This document shows positions 31,722 through 39,994 of a DNA stretch of 41,599 bases, piece after piece. Every line of letters begins with the position of its first letter. Position 1 is the first letter of the stretch. The notes beneath the pieces are model-generated. The model was not told the origin of the DNA and did no database searches. It was given only the letters and a program-made list of their open reading frames with translations. Position numbers and translations under genes: made by a program. This stretch comes from Pseudomonas morbosilactucae (GTDB taxonomy: Bacteria > Pseudomonadota > Gammaproteobacteria > Pseudomonadales > Pseudomonadaceae), in assembly GCF_023241715.1 (NCBI RefSeq), contig NZ_JALQCW010000114.1:1-41599 (forward strand), given 5' to 3'.

Positions 31722-33371
31722 ATGGATAGACATACCACCGCCCGTATCGGCTCTTTCATCCTCTCGCTGTCGGCCCTGGCCCTGGTCGGCTGCAAGGAAG
31801 ACGCCGCGCCCAAGGCCCAGGCGGCAGCCCCTGCGCCACTGGTGGTGCCGCTGTGCGCCAACGGTGAATGCGCGGTGCTCGACCAGAACGCTGTGGTGCG
31901 GGTCAGCCCCGACAACGACTACGACGCCGTGGTGTCGATCCCCCTGCAAAGCAGCTTCCTGTTCGCCAAGGACGGCCTGTGGAACCTGGCCAGTGCCGAC
32001 GGCAAGCAAATCATCAAGGCCAACTTCACCGACGACCTGCGTCTGCTGACCCCGGGTTACTTCGGCTTCGGCCAGGACGGCAAGCTGGGGGTCATGGACC
32101 AGCAGGGCAAGCAAATCCAGGCACCGCGCTTCGATGACCTGTACGTCGGCGGCAACGACGACTTCATCGTCTACGAGCTCGATGGCAAGCGCGGCATCCT
32201 CAGCCCCGAGGGCCAGGTGGTCACCGAAGCGGTGTGGGATTCCAGCGTGGTGCGCGATGACTTCACCAAGCGCGGCGGCTGGATGACCGGTGAACACGGC
32301 GACCAGAAATGGGCGCTCAACCTCAAGACCGGCGAACAGACCCAGGTAGAGTTCGACAGCATCGAGTCGGCGGGCAACCAGTACCTGGTGGTCAGCGCCG
32401 AGGGCCAGGGCAAAGGCCTGGCCGATGCCAAGGGCAAGCTGGTCACCGACCTGAGTTACCAGTGGATGGGCGTGCCGGGCGACGGCCTGGTGGCGTTTCG
32501 ACAAGCCTATGACAGCCCATGCGGCTACATGGATTTCCAGGGCAAGACGGTGATCCCGGCGCAGTTTTCCACCTGCCAGGTGTTCGGCAAGAAGGGCGCG
32601 CTGGTGATGGCCAAAGGCGCTGAAGGGGAACGGGCCAAGGCCGGGCTGATCGACCGCCAGGGCCAGTGGCTGGTGCAACCGGTCTACGACTCGGCAGAGC
32701 CTGCCGGCTTCAGCCCCATGGGCATGCTCAAGCAGGTGTCGGGCTACAACCAGACCGGCGTCCTGCAAAACGCCTTCAGCGCCACCTTCGGTATCTTCGA
32801 TGTGGACAACGGCGTCGAACTGTTCAAGCCGACCTACACCCAGATCGGTGCGCTGAATGCCGACCTGTTCATCTTCAGCACCGCCAACAGCCCGAGAAAA
32901 CAGACCACCGTGTTCGGCCAGCCGACTCAGGTCCAGACCGTGGGCGTGATGGACGCCAAGGGCAAGGTGCTGCTGGAGCCTGGGCAGTACGCCAATATCC
33001 GCCTGGACGCCAGCAGCCACTTCCTGCTGGCCTTTGAAGACACCACGTCGCTGTCGAAAGTGGCGCTCTATGACCTCAAGGGCCAACGCCTGATCCCGGC
33101 CCATTGGCAGGAACTGGTGATCGACGAAGCCCGTGGCGCGATCTTCGGTTATGCCCTGGAAGGCCTGGGTGACGATCAGACCCGCAGCCTCAAGGCCCTG
33201 TACCGCCTGGACGGCACCACAAGCTTTGCCGTCAGCCAGTTGGAATGCGGCGCCGAGCAAGTGCTGGATGGCCAGAACAAGGTGCTGTGGCCAGCCAACG
33301 CGCAAGACTACTGCCCGCAACCCGAGACAGCCGATGAGGGTCAGGCACAGGGTGCCAGCGAACAAGGCTGA
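31722..33371 (+). CDS. WG-repeat lipoprotein of unknown function
   Basis: 549 residues from ATG 31722, with AAGGAA upstream; in-frame ATGs at 31701 and 31641 are less likely because they would bury the signal peptide. The lipoprotein signal ends ALALVGC-K, with lipid-carrying Cys24. The body is a series of KWG/WG-type repeats: GKLGVMDQQGKQIQAPRFDDL, GKRGILSPEGQVVTEAVWDS, CGYMDFQGKTVIPAQFS, AGLIDRQGQWLVQPVYDS, VGVMDAKGKVLLEPGQYAN. Such beta-repeat proteins are anchored in the envelope; their partners are unknown. The Cys-rich end suggests disulfides. Confidence 0.85.
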   Translation: MDRHTTARIGSFILSLSALALVGCKEDAAPKAQAAAPAPLVVPLCANGECAVLDQNAVVRVSPDNDYDAVVSIPLQSSFLFAKDGLWNLASADGKQIIKANFTDDLRLLTPGYFGFGQDGKLGVMDQQGKQIQAPRFDDLYVGGNDDFIVYELDGKRGILSPEGQVVTEAVWDSSVVRDDFTKRGGWMTGEHGDQKWALNLKTGEQTQVEFDSIESAGNQYLVVSAEGQGKGLADAKGKLVTDLSYQWMGVPGDGLVAFRQAYDSPCGYMDFQGKTVIPAQFSTCQVFGKKGALVMAKGAEGERAKAGLIDRQGQWLVQPVYDSAEPAGFSPMGMLKQVSGYNQTGVLQNAFSATFGIFDVDNGVELFKPTYTQIGALNADLFIFSTANSPRKQTTVFGQPTQVQTVGVMDAKGKVLLEPGQYANIRLDASSHFLLAFEDTTSLSKVALYDLKGQRLIPAHWQELVIDEARGAIFGYALEGLGDDQTRSLKALYRLDGTTSFAVSQLECGAEQVLDGQNKVLWPANAQDYCPQPETADEGQAQGASEQG

Positions 33372-33473
33372 GCCCTGACACGACCGGGCCACGGTGGCGG
33401 ACAAGCCTGCTAGGATGCGGGGCTTGATCGCTTCAGCCACCGGCCCGGACGTGGCCCGACAGGAACCGCCCCC

Positions 33474-34142
33474 ATGCTCAACGCCTTGCTTTTCGACCTC
33501 GACGGCACCCTGACCGACACCGACACCCTGCACTTGTTGGCTCTGCAACAACTGCTGCTGGAAGAGGACGATCGGGTGTTCACCCTGGAAGAATTCGAAG
33601 CCCATGTCAGCGGCCAGGCCAACGCCAATATGTGTCGCTACCTGTTCCCCGAACGCACGGTGGCCGAGCACGAGGCCTTTGCCGAACGCAAAGAAGTGCG
33701 CTTTCGCCAACTCTCGCCACAACTCACGCCCATGCCGGGCCTGGTACACCTGCTGGACTTTGCCCAGGCCCAGGGCATTGGTGTGTGCGTGGTGACCAAC
33801 GCGCCACGGGCCAACGCCGAACACATGCTCAGCGTGCTCGGCTTGCGCCAGCGCTTCAACACCGTGCTGGTGGCCGAGGAGCTGCCCCGGGCCAAGCCCG
33901 ATCCCCTGCCCTACCTCACCGGCCTGGAATGCTTGCAGGCCCCGGCCACCCAGGCCATGGCCTTTGAGGACTCGGTGCCCGGGCTGACGGCGGCGGTAAA
34001 CGCAGGGATTTTCACTGTCGGCCTGGCCACCAGCCAAAGCCGGGAAACCCTGTTGCGGGCCGGCGCCCACTTGGTGGTCGACGACTTCAACGACCCGCAG
34101 CTGTGGGCGCAGATCGAACGCATGCTCGGGGCAACCGCCTGA
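33474..34142 (+). CDS. HAD-superfamily hydrolase (subfamily IA phosphatase)
   Basis: 222 residues. The motifs are FDLDGTLTDTD (nucleophile Asp8, acid Asp10), VVTNAPR (motif II), KPDPLPYLTGLE (motif III Lys) and FEDSVPGLTAAVNAGI (motif IV), with an alpha-helical cap of the beta-phosphoglucomutase/phosphatase type between motifs I and II. It acts in the cytoplasm on a sugar phosphate or similar metabolite; the exact one cannot be told. It converges on the acidic protein gene, with a hairpin between. Confidence 0.93.
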   Translation: MLNALLFDLDGTLTDTDTLHLLALQQLLLEEDDRVFTLEEFEAHVSGQANANMCRYLFPERTVAEHEAFAERKEVRFRQLSPQLTPMPGLVHLLDFAQAQGIGVCVVTNAPRANAEHMLSVLGLRQRFNTVLVAEELPRAKPDPLPYLTGLECLQAPATQAMAFEDSVPGLTAAVNAGIFTVGLATSQSRETLLRAGAHLVVDDFNDPQLWAQIERMLGATA

Positions 34143-34148
34143 CCTGCC

Positions 34149-34173
34149 TGCCGGCCTTGTCCTGAGGCCGGCA
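34149..34173. terminator. Hairpin between convergent HAD and acidic-protein genes
   Basis: A perfect 9-bp stem (TGCCGGCCT and its complement) with a 7-base loop. There is no T run in either direction, so a partial terminator at best. Confidence 0.5.
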
Positions 34174-34185
34174 CCGGTTGGCCCT

Positions 34186-34698
34186 TTACTCGGTCAGCCA
34201 CCAGTCCAGCAGGGTTTCATCTTCATCGTCGTCGAGGTTCTGGTAGATGTTGCCGTAGAACCACTGGGCGTCAGTGTCGGCAAAGAACTGGTCGAAAAAA
34301 CGGCTGGTGCGCTCCAGGCCCTGTGTGGCGGGAATGCTCAGCGCCAGGTTGCCTTCGGCAACGCCATCCAGGGTGCCGTCCAGGCTCTGCGCCACCTCCA
34401 ATTCCAGTCGCACCAGCGTCTCGTCGGCAAAGGTGTCGGCATACACCTGCACACAAAAATGCCCGCCGCGTTGCAGCACCACGGCGTGGGTCAGGGGGTT
34501 CTTGATGGAGACGATGTCGCCCCGCGCCAGGTTCAGCGCCAGGCCGGGCGAACTGAGCAGTTCGTAGATGTAGGTGTCGACTTTGCGCGCCGGCAGTTCT
34601 TCGTACACCGGGTGGCCGTCATCGTTGTCGGCGTACACCTCGATCAGGGTATGCATGGAAGCGCAGTACGCGCCGGGGCGGGGCTGGTTTTGATTCAT
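34186..34698 (-). CDS. Acidic protein of unknown function
   Basis: 170 residues; I do not recognise the family with certainty. The middle, ARKVDTYIYELLSSPGLALNLARGDIVSIKNP, and the strongly acidic tail NLDDDEDETLLDWWLTE are notable; the first half is a little like DUF4265 proteins. No signal peptide or membrane helix. The ATG at 34698 has only a weak ribosome site; MHTLIEVYAD at residue 15 could be the true start. It is transcribed alone and converges on the HAD gene. Confidence 0.75.
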   Translation of the reverse strand: MNQNQPRPGAYCASMHTLIEVYADNDDGHPVYEELPARKVDTYIYELLSSPGLALNLARGDIVSIKNPLTHAVVLQRGGHFCVQVYADTFADETLVRLELEVAQSLDGTLDGVAEGNLALSIPATQGLERTSRFFDQFFADTDAQWFYGNIYQNLDDDEDETLLDWWLTE

Positions 34699-35018
34699 AA
34701 GCTCGGATCAGGCCGTCAGCCGGAAAAGGGCGACCATCATAACGGCATCTTCGACGGCGCTGGGCAGTGGCAAGGGCGAGGATTGCAGCGGGGAAAACCA
34801 GGCAAGCGCTGGAAAGGTAGGAAGGGTGCTCGCCCACACTTCGGCAGTGGCACCTAAGCCGAAGTACCCCCTTTGGCTGGGCGAGCGGGAGGAAATATAC
34901 GTGGCTGCCTGGGGCGCTTCTATCGGACAGGTCTGAAAGCACAAACCGAATGTTCTAAAAAAGTGGTGAGGATTGTCTTCAGGCACCGCCCTTCCCGAAT
35001 CTTCGCTTTGACATGCAT
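34699..35018. other. Gene-free stretch with a nested inverted repeat at 34828-34886
   Basis: No coding frame here is convincing. The notable structure is nested: an outer stem GCTCGCCCA (34828-34836) with its perfect complement at 34878-34886, and an inner stem ACTTCGGC (34838-34845) with its complement at 34858-34865. The loop has 12 bases and the right side a 12-base bulge. It could be a structured RNA, a worn repeat element or a regulatory site. The rest of the stretch shows nothing I can name. Confidence 0.5.
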
Positions 35019-35038
35019 ATATTGACATATATCAATAT
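35019..35038. promoter_or_regulatory. ArsR-type operator upstream of the old yellow enzyme gene
   Basis: ATATTGA, 6 bp, TCAATAT: perfect 7-bp arms in an A/T-rich island 50 bp before the ATG. ArsR-family repressors favour such A/T-rich 7-6-7 palindromes over promoters, and an arsR gene follows the enzyme gene. Confidence 0.65.
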
Positions 35039-35088
35039 CTAGAAATATAGTTCGCCCCCGCTCCACTTCCTTGTCCAAGCGAATCCCC

Positions 35089-36213
35089 ATGCCTCAGCAC
35101 AGCCTGTTCACCCCCACCCAACTCGGGCCCTACACCTTGCGCAACCGCGTGGTACTGCCGCCTCTGACCCGTTCGCGCAGCTCGCAGCCGGGCAACATCG
35201 CCAATCCGTTGATGGCCACTTACTACCGGCAACGCAGCGGCGCCGGGTTCATGGTCACCGAGGGTACGCAGATCGAACCCCGCGGCCAGGGTTATGCCTG
35301 GACCCCGGGCATTCACTCCGCGGAGCAGATCCAGGGCTGGCGCCAAGTGACCGAGGCGGTGCATGCCGAAGGCGGCATCCTGTTTGCCCAGTTGTGGCAC
35401 GTGGGCCGGGTTTCCCACACCTCGTTGCAACCCGATGGCCGGGCACCCGTGGCCCCCTCGGCGATTGCCGCGAAAAACGTCAGCGTGTTTATCGAGACCG
35501 GGCCCGGTACCGGCACCCTGGCCGAGCCGTCGCCGCCCCGAGCCCTGGAGACCGAGGAAGTCGAAGAACTGGTGCAGTTGTATGCCCAAGCCGCGCGCAA
35601 CGCGCTGCTCGCCGGTTTCGATGGCGTGGAGTTGCATTGCGCCAACGGCTACCTGATCAACCAGTTCATCTCCGCCCACAGTAACCAGCGCACAGACCTA
35701 TACGGCGGCAGCCTGGAAAACCGCCTGCGCTTTCTGCGCGAAGTGATTGCCGCGGTGTCCGCCGTGGTCGGCCCTGAGCGCCTGGGGGTGCGTTTTGCCC
35801 CGCTGTTCAGCAGCACCGACGAGGCCCGGGTCTATCTCGGGCTGGTGGAAGAAGACCCTCACGCCACCTACCTCGAAGCGATCCAGGTACTGGAAGACGC
35901 CGGCGTGGCTTACCTGTCCATCGCCGAAGCCGACTGGGACAACGCCCCGGAACTGCCGGCGACCTTCCGCCAGGCGGTACGGGCCGCCTTCAGCGGCGCC
36001 ATCATCTACGCCGGGCGCTACACCGCCGAACGCGGCAAGCAGGTACTGGACGCGGGTTGGGGGGACTTGATCGCCTTTGGTCGTCCCTTTATTGCCAACC
36101 CCGACCTGCCCCAGCGCATCGCCAACCAATGGCCGCTCAACCCGGTGGATGAAACCAGCCTGTACGGGGGCACCGCCATCGGTTATGTCGACTATCCAGC
36201 CTACGCCGAATAA
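35089..36213 (+). CDS. Old yellow enzyme, NemA-like NADH:flavin oxidoreductase
   Basis: 374 residues from ATG 35089; an upstream in-frame TTG at 35071 is unlikely. An FMN TIM barrel: LFTPTQLGPYTLRNRVVLPPLTRSRS at the start, TEGTQIEPRGQGYAWTPGIHS, FAQLWHVGRVSH, and the substrate-binding pair in VELHCANGYLINQFISAHSNQRTDLYGGSLENR. Such enzymes reduce electrophiles (enones, maleimides, nitro compounds) with NAD(P)H. The arsR gene follows, and a palindrome covers the promoter, so it is probably induced by reactive electrophiles. Confidence 0.93.
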   Translation: MPQHSLFTPTQLGPYTLRNRVVLPPLTRSRSSQPGNIANPLMATYYRQRSGAGFMVTEGTQIEPRGQGYAWTPGIHSAEQIQGWRQVTEAVHAEGGILFAQLWHVGRVSHTSLQPDGRAPVAPSAIAAKNVSVFIETGPGTGTLAEPSPPRALETEEVEELVQLYAQAARNALLAGFDGVELHCANGYLINQFISAHSNQRTDLYGGSLENRLRFLREVIAAVSAVVGPERLGVRFAPLFSSTDEARVYLGLVEEDPHATYLEAIQVLEDAGVAYLSIAEADWDNAPELPATFRQAVRAAFSGAIIYAGRYTAERGKQVLDAGWGDLIAFGRPFIANPDLPQRIANQWPLNPVDETSLYGGTAIGYVDYPAYAE

Positions 36214-36326
36214 CCGACGCACCCAGGCGCTCCCGTGCCGGGCCGGCCAGGGGGCGCCAGCTTGTTGATCAGGCGGTCATGTCTTACCATCGCGCCGTCA
36301 AAATCCACGGTGATCAGGTGTCTGCA

Positions 36327-36632
36327 ATGAGTGTCGATGTGAGCGAAGCGCTGAAGGCACTGGATAACCCGGCCCGCCTGAACATCCTCAGCCTGCTGAA
36401 AAATCCCCGGCAGTCCTTCCCGGAACAGGAAGTCGACCCTGAGCAAGTGGGCGTATGCGTGAGCATCATCCAGGAGCGCGTGGGCCTGTCCCAATCCACC
36501 GTGTCGCTGTACCTGACCGCCCTGCAACGGGCGCAACTGGTCACCTCCCAGCGCATCGGCCCCTGGACCTACTACAAGCGCCACGAGCAGAACATCGCGC
36601 AGTTCCAGCAGGCCTTGAACGATTTGATCTGA
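36327..36632 (+). CDS. ArsR-family transcriptional regulator, near OYE
   Basis: 101 residues from ATG 36327, with CAGGTG upstream; an in-frame ATG at 36279 adds 16 residues that do not look like the fold. Helix-turn-helix: VSEALKALDNPARLNILSLL, then IIQERVGLSQSTVSLYLTALQRAQLV and wing GPWTYYKRHEQ. A single Cys (VGVCVSII) could sense electrophiles or oxidants. It sits 113 bp after the enzyme gene on the same strand, and the palindrome at 35019-35038 is its likely target. Confidence 0.92.
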   Translation: MSVDVSEALKALDNPARLNILSLLKNPRQSFPEQEVDPEQVGVCVSIIQERVGLSQSTVSLYLTALQRAQLVTSQRIGPWTYYKRHEQNIAQFQQALNDLI

Positions 36633-36745
36633 CACGCCCGCCTTCGCTGATCGCCCCCCATTGCCATCGTCACGACATTTTCTTCACGGCGTTTTCACCT
36701 GGACTCGCCTAGATTGATAGTCACTCCTTTGCAGAATCCCATTTC

Positions 36746-36771
36746 AGTCCGTGTTAAGCGGGCTTTTTTTT
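36746..36771 (+). terminator. Intrinsic terminator downstream of arsR
   Basis: AGTCCG, a 7-base loop, CGGGCT (one G-T pair), then eight T. It lies about 115 bp after the arsR stop and can end the enzyme-arsR transcript. A short RNA starting near 36720 is also conceivable. Confidence 0.7.
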
Positions 36772-36779
36772 GCCTGCAA

Positions 36780-36802
36780 GGTGCCCGTGGACAACGGGCA
36801 CC
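36780..36802. repeat. Inverted repeat 1 upstream of aer
   Basis: GGTGCCCGT and its perfect complement around a 5-base loop. No T run. First of three inverted repeats packed into 120 bp. Confidence 0.6.
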
Positions 36803-36831
36803 GGGGGTCGATGATGGCGTTTTACAGGCAG

Positions 36832-36856
36832 GCGATTATTGTCGGACAATAATCGC
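36832..36856. promoter_or_regulatory. 25-bp palindrome upstream of aer
   Basis: Twelve-base arms GCGATTATTGTC and complement around one central G, without mismatch. The core TTGTC-G-GACAA resembles sites of FadR/GntR-type regulators. It is 92 bp before the aer ATG, a good place for an operator. Confidence 0.6.
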
Positions 36857-36870
36857 AACGCATTGTTATA

Positions 36871-36899
36871 AAAGGTGAATTTAAAAAACATTCACCTTT
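36871..36899. promoter_or_regulatory. Inverted repeat 3 upstream of aer
   Basis: AAAGGTGAA and its perfect complement with an 11-base A/T-rich loop, ending 49 bp before the aer ATG. It may be a leader hairpin or a protein site. Confidence 0.5.
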
Positions 36900-36948
36900 G
36901 GCAGTTGTCAGCCGATGGCTTTTCACAGGACACATGGAGCAACTGGAA

Positions 36949-38514
36949 ATGAGAAACAATCAACCCGTCACACAGCGTGAGGTTGCGCTGTCTGCGCAAC
37001 AGAAGCTCATCTCCACCACCGATGCTCATGGCGTGATCACCTACTGCAACGACGCATTCGTCGAGATCAGCGGTTTCGTCCGCGAAGACCTGATCGGCGC
37101 GCCGCAAAACATCGTCCGCCACCCGGATGTGCCCCCCGCCGTCTTCGCCCATATGTGGGCCGCGCTGAAGCAGGGGCAGCCGTGGATGGGCATCGTCAAG
37201 AACCGCTCCAAGAGCGGCGACCACTATTGGGTCAACGCTTACGTAACGCCGATCTTCGACGGCAGCCGCGTGGTGGGTTACGAGTCGGTGCGGGTCAAGC
37301 CTACCGCCGAGCAAGTGCGTCGGGCCGATGCGCTGTACAAACGCCTCAATCTGGGCCAGGCGGCCATTCCGGCCTGGCATCGCTGGCAGCCGGCATTGCT
37401 CGGTTGGCTGCCGGTGCTCGGTGCGGGCCTGGCGGGCTGCCTGAGCGCCCTCTGGCTGGCCCCGCCCCTGGCCTTTGCGGTCGCCGCCGTGGTTTCACTG
37501 CCCTTGGCGCTGCTGGCCCAGCAACGGCAAAACCAGGCGCTGCAACGTGTGCTGCGCATGACCGACGCCTCCACCTCGGACGCCTTGCTGGCATTAATGT
37601 ACAGCGATGAACCCGGCACCCAGGGGCGCCTGGAGACGGCGTTCGTCAGCCAGAATGCACGCCTCAAGACCTGCCTGACGCGCCTGCAGGACACCGCCGA
37701 GCAGCTCAATGAACTGGCCGGTCGCTCCGACCGCCTGGCCGGCGACAGCTCCCGTGGCCTGGAACGCCAGCGGGTGGAAACCGAACAGGTGTCGGCGGCG
37801 GTGAACCAGATGGCCGCCACCACCCAGGAAGTGGCCAGCCACGTGCAGCGCACCGCCGACGCCACCCAAGAGGCCAATCAGCTGACCCGCCGTGGCCGCG
37901 ACGTGGCCCGAGATACCCGCGAGGCCATCCAGCGGCTGTCCAATGTGGTCGGGGAAACCGGCGAAACCGTGGCCCAACTGGCGCGCGACAGCAATGAAAT
38001 CGGCAGTGTGGTGGATGTGATCAAAGGCATCGCCGACCAGACCAACCTGCTGGCGTTGAACGCCGCCATCGAAGCGGCCCGCGCCGGCGACATGGGCCGG
38101 GGGTTTGCCGTGGTGGCCGACGAAGTGCGGCAACTGGCCCAACGCACGGCCCAGTCCACGACCCAGATCCACAACCTGATCAGCCAGTTGCAGACCTCGT
38201 CGAACAATGCGGTGCAAAGCATGGAAGACGGCCAGCGCCAGGCGGAAGAAGGCGTGGCGCGGGTCCTGGAAGCCGATCAGGCCCTGGCCGGGATCAGCGA
38301 CGCGGTGGCCCATATCACCGACATGACCACGCAGATCGCCGCCGCCACCGAAGAACAGACGGCGGTAGCCGAAGAGATCAGCCGCAACATCACCACCATC
38401 GCCCAACTGGCCGATCAGACCTCGGAACAGGCCGTGCACTCGGCCCAGGTCAGCCAGGAACTGACCCAGACCGCCGCCACCCAGTATTCCCTGGTGGAGC
38501 GTTTCAACCGCTGA
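36949..38514 (+). CDS. aer: Aerotaxis receptor Aer (PAS-MCP)
   Basis: 521 residues from ATG 36949 (MRNNQPVTQREV), the usual length and start in Pseudomonas; upstream in-frame ATG (36934) and TTG (36898) are less likely. A PAS domain that binds FAD (LISTTDAHGVITYCNDAFVEISGF, about residues 18-41) is followed by a membrane hairpin near 145-185 and a methyl-accepting signalling domain with the conserved hairpin tip DVIKGIADQTNLLALNAAIEAARAG. It senses redox state or oxygen and signals through CheW/CheA. Three inverted repeats lie upstream. Confidence 0.95.
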   Translation: MRNNQPVTQREVALSAQQKLISTTDAHGVITYCNDAFVEISGFVREDLIGAPQNIVRHPDVPPAVFAHMWAALKQGQPWMGIVKNRSKSGDHYWVNAYVTPIFDGSRVVGYESVRVKPTAEQVRRADALYKRLNLGQAAIPAWHRWQPALLGWLPVLGAGLAGCLSALWLAPPLAFAVAAVVSLPLALLAQQRQNQALQRVLRMTDASTSDALLALMYSDEPGTQGRLETAFVSQNARLKTCLTRLQDTAEQLNELAGRSDRLAGDSSRGLERQRVETEQVSAAVNQMAATTQEVASHVQRTADATQEANQLTRRGRDVARDTREAIQRLSNVVGETGETVAQLARDSNEIGSVVDVIKGIADQTNLLALNAAIEAARAGDMGRGFAVVADEVRQLAQRTAQSTTQIHNLISQLQTSSNNAVQSMEDGQRQAEEGVARVLEADQALAGISDAVAHITDMTTQIAAATEEQTAVAEEISRNITTIAQLADQTSEQAVHSAQVSQELTQTAATQYSLVERFNR

Positions 38515-38523
38515 AAACCCGGT

Positions 38524-38563
38524 TGGCCAGCCCGGGCGCCGCTGCAGGCGCCAGCGCTGGCCA
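38524..38563. terminator. Nested hairpin between convergent aer and hemerythrin genes
   Basis: Outer stem TGGCCAGC with its complement (8 bp) and an inner GGCGCC/GGCGCC stem around GCTGCA. Strong and GC-rich, but without a T run; works as a transcript end in both directions. Confidence 0.55.
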
Positions 38564-38583
38564 CTCAGGCTCAGCGCAGGAGC

Positions 38584-39027
38584 TTACTCCGCGGCCAACT
38601 GCTCTTCGTACTCTTTGACGTAGCCATTGGCCAACTGGTCTTTCTGTTTGTCATCGAGGATCTTGCCCGCCATCTGGAAGAACTTCTGTTCCTCTTCCTC
38701 CAAGTGGTGATGCACCTTTTCCGCGAGCTTTTTCGCGGTGGCCAGCCAGGCCGGGCTGGACATCTCGGTGTCGTCCAGGTCCTCCATCAACTCGTCCATC
38801 GCATGGTGTTCGGCAATCGCATGGCGGCTCAGGTCAACGCCATTGTCATGCTCCATCAGGGGCACGTAGAAAAACCGTTCTTCGGCGGTTTCGTGGGCCT
38901 GCAGCTCAGCCTTGAGCTGGGCATAGGCGGCCGTGCGCTCAGGGGTATCGCCGGAGGTCTGGATCAGTGCCGCGGCATAACCGCGCTGACGTTCATGACT
39001 TTCACGCAGGGCTTCAAAAATGTTCAA
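38584..39027 (-). CDS. Hemerythrin-like protein (HHE cation-binding domain)
   Basis: 147 residues from TTG 39027, which has GGAGA seven bases upstream and gives MNIFEALRESHERQR, the form usual in Pseudomonas. An ATG at 39075 in the same frame would add 16 unlikely residues. Di-iron ligands fit: SHERQR, HETAEERFFYVPL, RHAIAEHHAMDEL, HHHLEEEEQKFF. A four-helix bundle that binds O2 or NO or reacts to iron/oxidative stress; the role is open. It converges with the aer gene, an oxygen-related neighbour, which may or may not be meaningful. Confidence 0.9.
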   Translation of the reverse strand: MNIFEALRESHERQRGYAAALIQTSGDTPERTAAYAQLKAELQAHETAEERFFYVPLMEHDNGVDLSRHAIAEHHAMDELMEDLDDTEMSSPAWLATAKKLAEKVHHHLEEEEQKFFQMAGKILDDKQKDQLANGYVKEYEEQLAAE

Positions 39028-39222
39028 GGACAGTTCTCCAAACAGGCCAATCACGGGGTTGTTCTGACTAGACACTGGCGCAAGAACGACGGTTCAACCT
39101 GATTGCACTGCCAGAAACCAAACCTTTTCCAGGTCATCAGGCGCCACTTGTCTTGAAATGGACATTTGGTTTTATGATGGCCGCCCGGTGTTTTGCCACA
39201 GGCCCCAAGGCGGTTCGTTTCC

Positions 39223-39990
39223 ATGTCCGATGTGTTTGTCGTGTCGTCCATCAACAGCCTGGCCACCCCGGTCACCAGCATCGCGGTGGACTACCCCAAC
39301 GGCCACGTGATCCCCGCCCACAGCCACCCGCGCTCGCAACTGGCCTACGTCATCGAAGGGGTGCTGGTGATCGACACCCGCTCCGGGCGTTGGGTGGTGC
39401 CGCCCAGCCGCGGCGTGTGGCTACAGGCCGGTGTGGAGCACACCGTGCGTATGCGTGGGGCGGTGCGCATGCGCAGCATCTTCGTCAATGTCGATGCCAT
39501 GGGCGACCTGCCCGATAACGACTGCGTGATCGAGGTCTCGCCGTTGCTGCGCGAGCTGATTCTGGCCGCCGCCCAAGTGGCTGATGGCTACCCCGAGGAC
39601 AGTCGGGACGGACGGCTGATGCGCCTGATCCTCGATGAGCTGCGCTCCTTGCCGATCCTGCCGTTCAGCCTGCCCTGGCCCGAGGAAGGGCGGATGCTGC
39701 GGGTCTGCCGGACCCTGGCCGAAGACCCCGCCGACAGCAGCACCGCCGAGCAATGGAGCGACCGGCTGGCCATGAGCGCCAAGACCTTCCATCGCCAGTT
39801 CCAGCGCCACACCGGCATCACCTTCGGCCGCTGGCGCCAGCAGGCCCGGCTGCTGATGTCCCTGGAGTGCCTGGCCCAAGGCATGCCCGTGGTGCAGGTG
39901 GCGCTGCAGCACGGCTACGACAGCCAGAGCGCCTTCGCCGCGGCCTTCAAGCGCCAGTTCGGCACCCCGCCCTCGGCGTTCTACCGCTGA
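39223..39990 (+). CDS. AraC-family regulator with cupin sensor domain (NimR-like)
   Basis: 255 residues from ATG 39223; an upstream TTG at 39193 is unlikely. The N-terminal cupin is clear (PNGHVIPAHSHPRSQLAYVIEGVLVI, SRGVWLQAGVEHTVRMRG). The C-terminal AraC domain has two helix-turn-helices (WSDRLAMSAKTFHRQFQRHTGITFGRWR and MPVVQVALQHGYDSQSAFAAAFKRQFGTPPSAFYR). This layout matches E. coli NimR, which activates a nearby MFS pump. Here the convergent neighbour is a DHA2 efflux gene, four bases away, so it may control it. Confidence 0.93.
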   Translation: MSDVFVVSSINSLATPVTSIAVDYPNGHVIPAHSHPRSQLAYVIEGVLVIDTRSGRWVVPPSRGVWLQAGVEHTVRMRGAVRMRSIFVNVDAMGDLPDNDCVIEVSPLLRELILAAAQVADGYPEDSRDGRLMRLILDELRSLPILPFSLPWPEEGRMLRVCRTLAEDPADSSTAEQWSDRLAMSAKTFHRQFQRHTGITFGRWRQQARLLMSLECLAQGMPVVQVALQHGYDSQSAFAAAFKRQFGTPPSAFYR

Positions 39991-39994
39991 GTCT

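Noticed and set aside
31698..34070. Open frame of 790 codons on the minus strand
   Set aside because: Antisense to the lipoprotein and HAD genes; no recognisable domain.
36700..36948. ANR site for aer
   Set aside because: TTGAT occurs once near 36714, but the matching ATCAA half at four bases is missing.
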